Part shown: positions 1-8,294 of the stretch, one piece after another
Numbering within the stretch: the first letter of the stretch is position 1
Layout: each line of letters starts with the position of its first letter
Assembly (NCBI RefSeq): GCF_007989085.1
Contig: NZ_BJVJ01000029.1
Coordinates: 1-64,000 of the forward strand
DNA from: Pseudonocardia sulfidoxydans NBRC 16205
GTDB taxonomy: Bacteria; Actinomycetota; Actinomycetes; Mycobacteriales; Pseudonocardiaceae
Length of the DNA: 64,000 bases
Reading direction: 5' to 3'
The notes under the pieces: generated by a model
The model's input: only the letters and a program-made list of their open reading frames with translations
The model's database searches: none
What the model was told of the DNA's origin: nothing
Made by a program: the position numbers and the translations under genes

Positions 1-703
1 CGTGTTCGCGGCCGTCGCCGCCCAGGGCGGTCGCGGCGCCCCAGTTCGCGGCCAGCCCGTCGCCCGACTTCCGCGCCACCCACAGGTTGACGACGGTGTC
101 GGTCGCGGCATCGGCGATGGCGACGTGCCCGTCGGAGCCCGGCGGGATCCGCAGTGACGCTGGGACCGGCACCGTCAGCCCGGCGAGCGGGTCCGGCCCC
201 CAGTCGGCCGACAGCGACACCGCCGACCGCGGTGTCGACGTCGTGATCTCGTCGGCATCCACGAGCGTCACGCCGAACTCGCCGGTGTTGAGGATGTGGT
301 CGCCCGAGGCGAGCTCGGCGGTCATCGCCGAGGACTCCGGGTCGAGGGTCGCGCCGGCGGGGACGGGGTCCCACAGCCAGTCGGCCCGCGGGAAGAACGG
401 ACGCTCACAGCCGTCGTCCGGCAGTCCTCCGCCGCGCCGGTCGCCGCCGGTGACGCAGCCGTCGAGGAAGCCCGCCGACCCGGCGCCCGCCGCGGCGAGG
501 CTCTCCCGCAACCGGACACCTGCCGCGTCGGTGGCGCGGGCCAGCACGTCGTGCAGCTCGGACGCGGTCTGCCGCCAGCCGCAGCTTGCGGCCACCCCGA
601 CAACGGCGGGGACATCGGTGGTCGCGACGGCCGGGCGCACCACGGCCGGGCCGGCGGCGACCGTGACGACGGCCAGCACGGTCGCGATGGCGGAGACGCC
701 CAT
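1..703 (-). CDS. Secreted protein of a conjugation-type cluster (3' end outside window)
   Basis: The reading frame is open from an ATG at 703 to the left edge, so the C-terminus is missing. The product starts MGVSAIATVLAVVTVAAGPA, a short hydrophobic stretch that fits a signal peptide or N-terminal anchor, so export is likely. Later parts read SADWGPDPLAGLTVPVPASL and VVNLWVARKSGDGLAANWG, a style I associate with uncharacterised secreted actinobacterial proteins beside conjugation genes. One base separates its start from the stop of the MinD-like ATPase, so the two are probably translated together. I do not recognise a catalytic domain and assign no function. Confidence 0.75.
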   Translation of the reverse strand, partial: MGVSAIATVLAVVTVAAGPAVVRPAVATTDVPAVVGVAASCGWRQTASELHDVLARATDAAGVRLRESLAAAGAGSAGFLDGCVTGGDRRGGGLPDDGCERPFFPRADWLWDPVPAGATLDPESSAMTAELASGDHILNTGEFGVTLVDADEITTSTPRSAVSLSADWGPDPLAGLTVPVPASLRIPPGSDGHVAIADAATDTVVNLWVARKSGDGLAANWGAATALGGDGREH

Positions 704-704
704 G

Positions 705-1898
705 TCAGCGACCGCCCGAGGTGTCGATCCCGGCCGTCGCCGGGAAGTCCCAGGCGAACGCGTCGCCGACGAGGGCGGCGAGCTGACGGGCCGCGGCGCG
801 GGTGGCGGGCCGCAGAGCGTCGAGGCGGATACGACCACCCTCGGCGAGGTGCGGGTCGCGCGGGACGGCGACGACGGCGCGGCAGCGTCGTTCGAAGTGT
901 GCCTTCAGTGCGACCGGGTCGACGCTGCGGGCCTGCCGGTCACAGCTGAGCACGACGATCGCGTCGCGGACCAGCTCGTCGAACCCGTGCGCCGACAGCG
1001 AGTCGAGCGTCCGGTCGATGTGGCCGGCCGCGTCGATGGTCGGCGCTCCGGTGACGACGAGGCTGCGCGTCGTCTCCAGCGCTCCGGCCATCGCGGAGTG
1101 GACGAGCCCGGTCCCGGAATCGGTGACGACGACGGTGAAGAACCGCACCAGCAACGCGAGGACACGGCGGTACTCGTCACGGTCGAACGCCTCCGACATC
1201 GCCGCGTCCTGGTCGGACGCCAGCACCTGCAGCCGGCCGGCGTCGTGGACGAACCGCGAGACCTCGGTGAACGACGCCGGCAGATCGGGGTCGTCGTGGT
1301 CGAGCAGCTGGCGCAGCGTGGCGGTGGCGGGGTGGCCGAGGAGCCGGTCGGCGAGGTTGCCGGCATCGGGGTTGGCGTCGAGGGCCACCACGCGGTCGGC
1401 GCGGTGCTCGGCGAGGGTGAGACCGAGCAGCGCCGACGTCGTGGTCTTGCCGACGCCGCCCTTCGTGCTCGCGACCGTGACCGTGTGCCACCCGGCGAGC
1501 GGGGTGCGGATGCGGTCGAGCAGTTCCTGTTCGGCGAGCTCCCGCGTCGACGTTCCCGGGTTGAGCCGCCCACCGCTGAGGGTGAACAGCCATCCGCGCG
1601 CCCCGCGCCGCGGAACGGGGCGGGCCCCACCGCCGTCGCGCAGATAGCCGTCGGCCACGGGCTGTGCCGCCGGGGGCACGGGCGGCGGTGCGACGACCGT
1701 CGGCGGGCCACCGACCATCACCGGCGCCGCAGGTCGTCGAGGCGGCGGACGCAGCAGGCCGGTGCGCCCGCCGGCGACGGTGGCCGGGCGCCGCAGCGGC
1801 ACGACCGGCGCGGGCGACGGGATCGGCGCAGGGCCGGCGTCGTCGAGCCACGGGGTGAGGCCGGGCTCGTCGGCCCAGGAGCCGGCGGACCGGGTCAT
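705..1898 (-). CDS. MinD/ParA-like P-loop ATPase
   Basis: A 397-residue protein with a proline-rich, probably disordered N-terminus (about 1-100) followed by a deviant-Walker ATPase domain. The P-loop ASTKGGVGKTTTS lies near residues 143-155, and VVALDANPDAGNLADRL follows as the switch region. Proteins of this design act as membrane or DNA-associated positioning ATPases; versions with a long Pro-rich N-terminus occur in actinobacterial conjugation and type VII secretion loci. I chose the ATG at 1898, which overlaps the stop of the upstream TcpC-like gene (ATGA); upstream sequence in this frame is only the shadow of that gene. The cargo it positions cannot be told from sequence. Confidence 0.85.
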   Translation of the reverse strand: MTRSAGSWADEPGLTPWLDDAGPAPIPSPAPVVPLRRPATVAGGRTGLLRPPPRRPAAPVMVGGPPTVVAPPPVPPAAQPVADGYLRDGGGARPVPRRGARGWLFTLSGGRLNPGTSTRELAEQELLDRIRTPLAGWHTVTVASTKGGVGKTTTSALLGLTLAEHRADRVVALDANPDAGNLADRLLGHPATATLRQLLDHDDPDLPASFTEVSRFVHDAGRLQVLASDQDAAMSEAFDRDEYRRVLALLVRFFTVVVTDSGTGLVHSAMAGALETTRSLVVTGAPTIDAAGHIDRTLDSLSAHGFDELVRDAIVVLSCDRQARSVDPVALKAHFERRCRAVVAVPRDPHLAEGGRIRLDALRPATRAAARQLAALVGDAFAWDFPATAGIDTSGGR

Positions 1899-2722
1899 CG
1901 CTGCGATCCCCGCGCGGTGAGCGTCAGGTCGATCCGGAGCGCCCCGTCGGGCAGCCGGACGACGGGTGGAGCGACCCGCGTCCAGGTGGCCTCGGCCGGG
2001 ACCCAGCCGGGGGAGGAGTCGGGCGGGCAGCAGGAAGCACCGGAGACATCGGAGCCGCAGACGGTGGGCGTCACGTCGGGGCGCGGGCCCGTCCGTCGGA
2101 ACGTGCGGACCCGGGCCGTGACCTCGACGATCCTTCCACCGCACGGGGTGCGCAGGGTGCGGCCGGGCAGCACCGTCTCGACCCGCTGCCGGCCGGTTCC
2201 CGACCAGCCCAGCGTCGCGCCCGACGGATCCCGCAGCAGTGGGCGCAGGACCTCGGCGCGTCGGGCGGGGTCGTCCTCGTCCCACGACAGGAACTCGGCG
2301 ACGAACCGGCCCGCGAACGCGGCCGCTTCGAGTTCGCCGACGGCGTCGGGACCGGCCGCGACATCAGTGGCGACGGCGGTGAGCGTGCGTCGTGGACGAT
2401 CGCTCCCCGTCGCAGACGTGCAGAGGAGCGCGACACGCTGCGCCGGCCGTCGAGTGGCCGGGATGCGTACAACAGGTGCCGGCGGACCCGTGACGGGGAC
2501 CTCGGCCTCGGACGCCACGCTCCGGGGGCGCGGCATGGGTGGGGCGGGTACGGGCGGCAGCGGGGGCGGTTCCGGCACGCCGCGGACGAACGCCGCAGGG
2601 ACGGGCTCGCGCAACGGAGGCACGGACGGCCCGGGCGGCGCGCTGACTCCCGGTGCCACCGCCCACGCCGGGGCGACGGCCGTGCGCGAGGTGCCGTTCG
2701 ACGATCGACCTCGACCCATCAT
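1895..2722 (-). CDS. TcpC-like conjugal transfer protein
   Basis: A 275-residue product with a Pro-rich first third, then a region (about 90-275) resembling the TcpC/VirB8-like fold used in Gram-positive conjugation channels; the segment FAGRFVAEFLSWDEDDPARR is the part I match. TcpC proteins are normally anchored by one N-terminal transmembrane helix, but I see none here, so this may be a soluble variant or a remote relative. It opens a three-gene minus-strand operon with the MinD-like ATPase and a secreted protein. The start is the first of two tandem ATGs, about 10 nt behind a GGAGGG. Family assignment is from pattern memory only. Confidence 0.6.
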   Translation of the reverse strand: MMGRGRSSNGTSRTAVAPAWAVAPGVSAPPGPSVPPLREPVPAAFVRGVPEPPPLPPVPAPPMPRPRSVASEAEVPVTGPPAPVVRIPATRRPAQRVALLCTSATGSDRPRRTLTAVATDVAAGPDAVGELEAAAFAGRFVAEFLSWDEDDPARRAEVLRPLLRDPSGATLGWSGTGRQRVETVLPGRTLRTPCGGRIVEVTARVRTFRRTGPRPDVTPTVCGSDVSGASCCPPDSSPGWVPAEATWTRVAPPVVRLPDGALRIDLTLTARGSQR

Positions 2723-2776
2723 GTCCGCCCGTCCCTCCTCGCACCGGGTGTCTCCCGAGCGACGAGGCGACTCTAC

Positions 2777-2825
2777 AGAATCGCTCTGACAATTCTGGAG
2801 AAATCGTAGAACTCGCAGAAGATCG
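2777..2825. promoter_or_regulatory. Repeated AGAA-TCG motifs between divergent operons
   Basis: The 245-bp gap between the divergent TcpC-like and HTH genes has a locally AT-richer stretch with four related words: AGAATCG (2777), AGAAATCG (2799), AGAACTCG (2808) and AGAAGATCG (2817). The last three start 9 bp apart. An inverted pair CAGAAT-N10-ATTCTG (2776-2797) overlaps the first. This looks like an operator array for a repressor, most simply the HTH protein encoded at 2968. The assignment is inference. Confidence 0.4.
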
Positions 2826-2967
2826 TCAGGACGCGTACGGTGACGTTGATCAGAGTTCGACGGCGCATCCCTGCGTGTCGACGGGTGAGGTCGACGGGAC
2901 TGCAGCTACGGTTCAGAACGTCTGTCGTGTCGGGCGTCCGCACCGGCGTTCGGGAGAGGAGCCGGCG

Positions 2968-3480
2968 GTGGCGCTGACCTTTGCGGACCGGTTGAACATG
3001 CTGTTCGCCGCGTTCCTGCAACCACCCAACGAGGTGGGCGAACGCGAGGAATGGACGAACACGCAGGTCGTCCGTGCCATGGAGAAGCTGCACGGTCGGC
3101 CCGTGTGCACCCCGGGCCACCTGCGGTCGCTGCGCAACGGCAACCGCAGCAAGCCGTCGGCCGAGATCGCGAGCGGCCTCGCCCGTACCTTCGAGTACCT
3201 GTCCCGGGCGGAGCCCGAGCCCGGCAACGCGTCGGCGCTGGTGGCCTACCTCGTTCTCGACGCCGAGGGAGACGAGGGCGACCTCGCCGCGGTCCAGGCC
3301 GTGCACGCTCAGCTCGAGGCCGCGGTGGCCGCGCGTGACAGCAGACCGCAGGTCGTCGGGATCATGGCCCGGCTCGGTGACCTGCAGGACGCGGAGTCGC
3401 TCGACGCCGTCGCGCAGCTCGTCGATCAGCTGGGGCAGAAGGAGAAGGCCCGCCGCGGCGTGCTGCGGCGACGCCGGTGA
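2968..3480 (+). CDS. XRE-type helix-turn-helix regulator
   Basis: A 170-residue protein whose region 25-75 (EEWTNTQVVRAMEKLH, then TPGHLRSLRNGNRSKPSAE) has the layout of a Cro/CI-type HTH: a recognition helix followed by an RxGxRxxP-like segment. The C-terminal half is Ala/Asp/Gln-rich helix, probably for oligomerisation or partner contact. The GTG at 2968 sits 7 nt behind GAGAGGA; a longer frame from 2653 would read through the operator region and is rejected. Its stop overlaps the GTG of the membrane gene (GTGA). HTH, membrane protein and ImmA-like peptidase together recall the ImmR/ImmA control pair of ICEs. Confidence 0.8.
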   Translation: MALTFADRLNMLFAAFLQPPNEVGEREEWTNTQVVRAMEKLHGRPVCTPGHLRSLRNGNRSKPSAEIASGLARTFEYLSRAEPEPGNASALVAYLVLDAEGDEGDLAAVQAVHAQLEAAVAARDSRPQVVGIMARLGDLQDAESLDAVAQLVDQLGQKEKARRGVLRRRR

Positions 3481-4655
3481 CCGCAGCGGTCGAGATCGCG
3501 ATCCGCGTGATCGCGGCCGCGGTGTGGGCGACGTTCGCGATCGCGGCGCTCCGGGGACGTGTCCCCGGACGCATCCTCGCGGCGACGGCGGCACTCGCCC
3601 TCGCCCTGACGGTCCGCACGGGCGTGATCGCCGAGGCCGTCGACGTCGTCACCGGCCGCGTCGCCGTCGCCACACTGCTGTCCGACCTGCTGCTCCTCGC
3701 CGCGACGGCGCTCGTGGTCGACGCTCGACCGCGACGTCGTCGCCCGCGCCGGGCCCGCGCCGGCTCGATCGTCGCGGCTGCGGCTGCCGTCGTCATGTGC
3801 GGGGCGTGGGCCGTCGGCGCGGCGCCAGGACCGGCCACCGTCGCACCCGAGGGTCTGTCGGCGTCGTTGCTCGCGCGGCCCGGCATCGCGGTCGCGGTGC
3901 TGGTGTTCGGCCTCGCCGTCGTCGTGCCGGCCGTCGCGTTCCTGGCCGACGGACGCGCCGAGGTCGGCGACCTCGCTCCCGGCAGACGTCGTCGCGACCT
4001 CGTGGTGGTGCTCGTGCTCGGGGGAGGGGTGGTCGGCTGGGCCGCCGGCGTGGCAGCCGTGGCGGGCGTCGCACTGGTCGCACAGCCCTGGCCGGCCACA
4101 CGGACGGTCGTCGACGGGGTCCTCGCGATGCTCGTGGCGGCCGGCCTCGCCGCCGCCGTCCGCGCGGTCACCCGCCGCGACGCCGAGACGCCCGAACAGC
4201 TCCGCGACGACGTCCTCGACCTGCATCGTTGGCTCCTCGACCGCACCCGCGGCACCGCGCCCGGTGACGCAACCGACGACCTGTTCGTCGCCGTCGTCGA
4301 GATCCGGGACCGAATCTGGACGCTGCAACGCTGGGTGCGGCCCGAGGAGGCCGACGCCGCGGTCCGGCTCGGTCGCGAGCTCGGGTTGGGAGCGGCGCAA
4401 GCGCGAGCGTTCGCACTGGCGGTGTGCCTGGAGATCGCGGTTGCAGGGGTCGCGGCGGACGACGAGGAGGAGGTCGACGTCGCCGACCTCAGTGCGCTCG
4501 GCGGTGCCGCGACCGAGCAGGCGGAGGTCGCGTGGCTGGCGCAGGTCCAACGCGCCCGCGTCACGCACGGCACCGCGGCCGCAGCGCGGGACCTGCTGAC
4601 GGAGTTGTCCACAGGGGACGCGTCGTTCGGTTCCGCGGGGCGCCGGCACATGTGA
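3477..4655 (+). CDS. Seven-helix membrane protein of the MAB_1171c type
   Basis: A 392-residue protein with about seven hydrophobic segments in the first 235 residues (for example VIAAAVWATFAIAALRG, LLSDLLLLAATALVVDA and VLVLGGGVVGWAAGVAAVAG), then a soluble C-terminal part of about 155 residues beginning near DAETPEQLRDDVLDLHRWL. This arrangement matches a family often annotated as MAB_1171c-like putative transporters, usually found beside an XRE regulator and an ImmA/IrrE peptidase. No transport motif is visible; a sensor role with the soluble tail signalling to its neighbours is equally plausible. It is translationally coupled to the HTH gene by a 4-bp overlap. Confidence 0.75.
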   Translation: MTAAVEIAIRVIAAAVWATFAIAALRGRVPGRILAATAALALALTVRTGVIAEAVDVVTGRVAVATLLSDLLLLAATALVVDARPRRRRPRRARAGSIVAAAAAVVMCGAWAVGAAPGPATVAPEGLSASLLARPGIAVAVLVFGLAVVVPAVAFLADGRAEVGDLAPGRRRRDLVVVLVLGGGVVGWAAGVAAVAGVALVAQPWPATRTVVDGVLAMLVAAGLAAAVRAVTRRDAETPEQLRDDVLDLHRWLLDRTRGTAPGDATDDLFVAVVEIRDRIWTLQRWVRPEEADAAVRLGRELGLGAAQARAFALAVCLEIAVAGVAADDEEEVDVADLSALGGAATEQAEVAWLAQVQRARVTHGTAAAARDLLTELSTGDASFGSAGRRHM

Positions 4656-4695
4656 TCATGGTCGGGACCGGCGGTCACGGACATGGGAGGCGACG

Positions 4696-5223
4696 TTGAC
4701 GGGGTCCCACCTGCGTCCCGCCGCGGCGACCGACGCCGACCTGCTCGCCTGGTGCCGACGCCGCCTGCGCACCGTACTGCCGGAGCTCCCGTCGAGCCTC
4801 GACGAGCTGCGCCGCACCATGGAGGAGATCCGCGGCCGGCGCATCGAGCTGACCATGACCGATCCCGGCCGGCTGCGGCTGCCGTCGGGGCTGTGGGGAC
4901 AGGTGCGGTCGGGCGCTGCCGTCCACGACCTGGTCTGGGTGGACCGTCGGACCAGCCCGTTCGCGCGCACCGTCGTCGCCTGTCACGAGTTCGGTCACAT
5001 GATCTGCGGGCACGAACCGGATCCGGTGTCGACGACCAGGCCGGAGCCCGTCAGAGCCCTGGCCGCCGACCTCGCACTCGACCCGGCACACGTCGCGGCC
5101 ATCGTCGGACGTTGCGGCGAGCCCAGCGCTCCCGGGTCGCCGGAGTGGCGACGGGAACGGGAGGCCGAGCTGACCGGACGGCTGCTGGCGCAACACATCC
5201 TGGGGTCGCACGACCGGGCGTGA
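4696..5223 (+). CDS. ImmA/IrrE-type zinc metallopeptidase
   Basis: A 175-residue protein with the zinc-peptidase signature HEFGHMICGH (residues 97-106) and a downstream glutamate helix EREAELTGRLLAQ that fits the third metal ligand of ImmA/IrrE proteins. ImmA cleaves an XRE-type repressor to derepress mobile elements and IrrE activates a DNA-damage response; here the natural substrate candidate is the HTH protein two genes upstream. The TTG at 4696 is chosen because GGGAGG lies 5 nt before it. It follows the membrane gene by 40 bp and ends 11 bp from the convergent gene at 5235. Confidence 0.8.
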   Translation: MTGSHLRPAAATDADLLAWCRRRLRTVLPELPSSLDELRRTMEEIRGRRIELTMTDPGRLRLPSGLWGQVRSGAAVHDLVWVDRRTSPFARTVVACHEFGHMICGHEPDPVSTTRPEPVRALAADLALDPAHVAAIVGRCGEPSAPGSPEWRREREAELTGRLLAQHILGSHDRA

Positions 5224-5234
5224 CCCGGCCCCGG

Positions 5235-7295
5235 TCAGCCGCCCGACGCGCCCCGGATGAACTGGTGCATCTGGCCGCCGGGGGTGCTCATCGCCCAGTC
5301 GTAGGCCTGCTCCTGTGTCATGCCGGACCCGCCCGACGGACCGTCCGATGCCGCGGACCGGCCCGATGCACCGGACCCACCGGAGCTGCCGGTCCCGCCG
5401 GTCCCGCTGGAGCTGCCGGTCCCGCTGGAGCTGCCGGTCCCGCCGGCGCTGCCGGACCCACCGGAGCCGCTGGGCCTGCCGGACCCACTGGAGCTGCTGG
5501 ACCCGTCGGAGCCGCCGGCCCCGCCGGACCGGCTGGAATCGCTCGAGCCGCTGCTGGAGCCGCGACCGGTCGCGGCGCTGCCCGAGTCCTCCGTGTCGCT
5601 CGACTCTCGGCCCGAGCCGCCGTCGCTGCGACCGGAAGAGTCGTCTCCGCCTGCGGACGAACTCTCGAGAACGGGGACCTCGACAGGCGGTCGCGCCGCG
5701 GCCACCGCCCGCGCACCACGTGAGGGCTCGCTCGGCGCCGCGCCGCTGTCGGCGAGGACCGTCGGATCGCGCCGGTCGGGGGCCGTCGCGGCGGGCGGCG
5801 GCGACTGCGGCGGGGGCGGCGGGGGCGGTGTGTGGTCACGCAGGTCGAGGACGCGGCGGGTCAGCGGCTCGGTCTGGTCGGCCGGATCGGGCACCGGGCT
5901 GCTCTCGGCCACGGCGACGCCCTCCTGCAAGCGCGTCACGTCGGCGTTGCGGGACGAGCGCTCCTCGACGAGCAGCCCGCGCCGGGCGGTCAGGGAGTCG
6001 CGGACGAACTGCTGGTCGGGGTTGAGGGCGCCACGGGGCAGGCTCGCGAGCGTCGCGTCGATCTCCGAGAGCTGCCGGTCGACCCCCGCCAGGAGCGTGC
6101 GGGCGTGAGCCAGCTGGTCCGCGGTCGCGAGTTGACCTTGCAACGCAGCCCGCTGCTGCTCGAGCAGGGTCTTGCGGGCCTGCATCGCCGCGACCTCGGT
6201 GGGGACCCGGCCGTCGTACCGCGCCGCGATCTCGTTGTCCCACACCGCTTGTGTCGTCGCGATCGACCCCAGCTGGGTGTCGATCGAGGTGAGCGCGATG
6301 CGGGCCTGGGCCTGCCAGTCGGCCCGCGCGACGACGCGGGGGACGTGATCGGGGTCGAACCAGTCGGGAAGCTCCTTGACGACGAACGTGCCGCCCGCCG
6401 CAAGGACACCCGCCGCGCCGACGATGGCGGCCAGCCGCCGGGTGCGTCGGGTCCGGGCGGCACGGGAGGCCTTCCAACGCTGGAACGCCTCGTGGTCCTC
6501 GGCGGAGACGTCGATGCGGCGCCGACGGCGGGGCTCACGTGTCGAGGGCAGGCCGGTGAGGGCATCGACGACAAGCGGGGCGCCGGGGCGGACGGCCGCC
6601 GGCCGCTCGCGCCCCGCGCCGACACCGCCGCCGACGACGGGTTCGGGTACGGCGTCGGCGACGGAGGGAGCGCCAGGCGAGTCGGCAATGAGCGCGGCGG
6701 GATCCGTCGGCTCGGCCTTCGACGACTCGACAGCGGGTGACCCAGAAGCAGACGGGCCGGAACCAGACGAGCCGGAACCAGACGAGCCGGAGCCGGACGA
6801 GCTGGAACCAGACGAGCCGGAACCAGACGCGCCCGAACCAGAGGCGCCGGCAACACGCGACTCAGCAACACGTGACTCCGCAACGCGCGACTCGGCGACA
6901 CGCGACTCGGCAACCGGCGACTCGACAACCAGCGGGGACGAGTCGAGCGGGGACGCCATCGACGGCACGCCGTCCGAGGGTGTCGTGTCCGGCAGATCGG
7001 TGTCGGTCGCCGCGCCAGCCGTTGCTGCCTTCTGCGGTGACGGGCCGGCAACGGGCGCGGGAACCGGCGAACCAGCGACCGGCGACGCCGCATCGGGCAC
7101 CATCAGCGGAGGCGCGACATCCGGTGCGGCGACTGTGCTTGTTGCCATCGCGGTGGCCGCTGTCCGGCCGCTCGCCCGGTGCGCCATGTGGTGGTCGGGG
7201 GTGCAGTACCGACGCGGCGGGCGACCGTCGGGCACCGCCGGAACGATCGTCGTGCACCCGGGCAACGCGCACTGTGGACGATCCACGGTCCCCAC
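5235..7295 (-). CDS. Large Ser/Gly-repeat membrane protein with N-terminal Cys cluster
   Basis: A 686-residue protein. The N-terminus has a possible zinc site (Cys9, Cys14, Cys31, His35). Next come low-complexity parts: four VAESR repeats at about 128-149 and a Ser/Gly run at 150-182. A basic stretch leads into one transmembrane helix (288-306, LAAIVGAAGVLAAGGTFVV), then a likely coiled coil (325-460), a poly-Pro stretch, a long Ser/Gly/Thr tract (530-660) and a conserved-looking tail, MTQEQAYDWAMSTPGGQMHQ. Orientation is probably N-in, long C-tail out. The start is GTG 7295; GTG 7286 is an alternative. I do not recognise the family. Confidence 0.65.
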   Translation of the reverse strand: MGTVDRPQCALPGCTTIVPAVPDGRPPRRYCTPDHHMAHRASGRTAATAMATSTVAAPDVAPPLMVPDAASPVAGSPVPAPVAGPSPQKAATAGAATDTDLPDTTPSDGVPSMASPLDSSPLVVESPVAESRVAESRVAESRVAESRVAGASGSGASGSGSSGSSSSGSGSSGSGSSGSGPSASGSPAVESSKAEPTDPAALIADSPGAPSVADAVPEPVVGGGVGAGRERPAAVRPGAPLVVDALTGLPSTREPRRRRRIDVSAEDHEAFQRWKASRAARTRRTRRLAAIVGAAGVLAAGGTFVVKELPDWFDPDHVPRVVARADWQAQARIALTSIDTQLGSIATTQAVWDNEIAARYDGRVPTEVAAMQARKTLLEQQRAALQGQLATADQLAHARTLLAGVDRQLSEIDATLASLPRGALNPDQQFVRDSLTARRGLLVEERSSRNADVTRLQEGVAVAESSPVPDPADQTEPLTRRVLDLRDHTPPPPPPPQSPPPAATAPDRRDPTVLADSGAAPSEPSRGARAVAAARPPVEVPVLESSSAGGDDSSGRSDGGSGRESSDTEDSGSAATGRGSSSGSSDSSRSGGAGGSDGSSSSSGSGRPSGSGGSGSAGGTGSSSGTGSSSGTGGTGSSGGSGASGRSAASDGPSGGSGMTQEQAYDWAMSTPGGQMHQFIRGASGG

Positions 7296-7898
7296 CTCGC
7301 CATTCGACGTCCTGCGGGACCTCCGGTCCCGTCACGCAGTGATCATCTTTGCGAGGAGGGGTCCTTCGCGGCAATATCGACCATTCGTTTACGAATGCGA
7401 ACGAGGTGTCTGACGAGGACGCTCTGCGCCAGTCTGGACCAGAGCAGCGCCGTGATCCACTCTTTCGAACCGGCACGGCCCGCGGATCAGGGACGCGCCG
7501 CGACGATCTGCGGGATCGGTGCCGCGGACCGGGTGATTGTCGGATCGGTCGGGGAGAACGTTGCAGGACGATCGACGCGGACCGTCGATGGACGGCGGCG
7601 AGATCGTCGGGGTTGCGGTCGACGGGCGGGGAGTCGCAACCTGACCCGGACGCCCCGCGACCGAGCGGAGAGCCGTTCCGGCCTGTGCCCTGCGGATCTC
7701 ATCCCGGAGCCACGAGTACACGAGATTCGAGGGCTCTCGGCGGTAGCTCGACGATCGGGCCGCCGCCGCCCCCGCCGCTGTCGGCGCTGCCGGCGTCGCC
7801 GACCGTGGTCGGGGTGCGCGGAGAGCCTGCCGGAGCGGGGTGCCGCGCGCCGGGCGGCCCGAACGTCGTCGGCCGGGCCGCCGGCACGCGCGGGTGCG
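7296..7898. other. Intergenic region without a convincing gene
   Basis: About 600 bp between the start of the repeat protein and the end of the small secreted protein. Open frames exist on both strands, but all are Arg/Pro-rich shadows with no domain or good ribosome site. Apart from the 16-bp palindrome at 7382 and CG-rich stretches near 7750-7800 that could form a terminator, I see nothing in it. Confidence 0.5.
7382..7397. promoter_or_regulatory. 16-bp palindrome upstream of the repeat protein
   Basis: CATTCGTTTACGAATG is a perfect inverted repeat (7-bp arms around TT) in a locally AT-rich patch, about 90 bp upstream of the minus-strand gene starting at 7295. Its size and position suit a repressor site. 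The cognate regulator is unknown. Confidence 0.35.
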
Positions 7899-8294
7899 TC
7901 AGACAGCGTCGGCCGACGCGTCGTCGGCCGGGGCCTCGTCACTGGCGGCCTCGTCGGCCGGGGGCTCGTCGCTGGCGGCCTCGTCACCGGCGGCCTCGTC
8001 GGAGGGGGCGGCGGCGTCGGCGGCCGGGGCGGCCGGCAGCGGCAGCGCGCCGAGGACGGTGCCGACGACGGCGTTGGGGTCGACGGGCAGCGGTACCGGA
8101 AGCTCGGGGAGGGCCGGCAGGTTGCTGGTCACGAGGCCGACGACCGCGCCCGGGTCGACGGGGAGCGCCCCGGTGACGGCGTCGAGCGGGCCGGGGGCCG
8201 GAGCCTCCTCGTCGGCGAACGCGAGGCCCGGGGTGAGGATTGCGAGGGGCAGTGCGGCGGCGCCGACCAGGGCGGTACGCGCGAACTTGCGCAT
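7899..8294 (-). CDS. Small secreted Ala/Pro/Asp-rich protein
   Basis: A 131-residue product with a clear Sec signal peptide: MRKFARTALVGAAALPLAIL, then a cleavage site after AFA and before DEE (about residue 27). The mature part has two similar segments, ALPVDPGAVVGLVTSNLPAL and VPLPVDPNAVVGTVLGALPL, followed by an acidic low-complexity tail built from repeats such as DEAASDEPPADEAASDEA. An AGGAGG just upstream supports the ATG at 8294. It probably lies in the cell envelope or medium. The family is not recognised; short secreted proteins with this duplicated core are common and uncharacterised in actinobacteria. Confidence 0.75.
   Translation of the reverse strand: MRKFARTALVGAAALPLAILTPGLAFADEEAPAPGPLDAVTGALPVDPGAVVGLVTSNLPALPELPVPLPVDPNAVVGTVLGALPLPAAPAADAAAPSDEAAGDEAASDEPPADEAASDEAPADDASADAV

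Noticed and set aside
87..2789. 900-codon open frame on the plus strand
   Set aside because: Antisense shadow of the secreted protein, MinD-like and TcpC-like genes; Arg/Gly/Pro-rich with no domain, typical of high-GC DNA.
5315..5839. Collagen-like Gly-Pro-Ala repeats in alternative frames
   Set aside because: They are other-frame readings of the Ser/Gly repeat tract of the 686-residue protein; no start site or domain supports them.
6730..6910. Short regular repeats that could suggest a CRISPR array
   Set aside because: The repeats are in-frame codons for VAESR and Ser/Gly units inside a gene, without spacers of uniform size or cas genes.
7349..8176. 275-codon plus-strand frame across the gap before the secreted protein
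   Set aside because: Low-complexity, no ribosome site, and antisense to the well-supported secreted protein gene.
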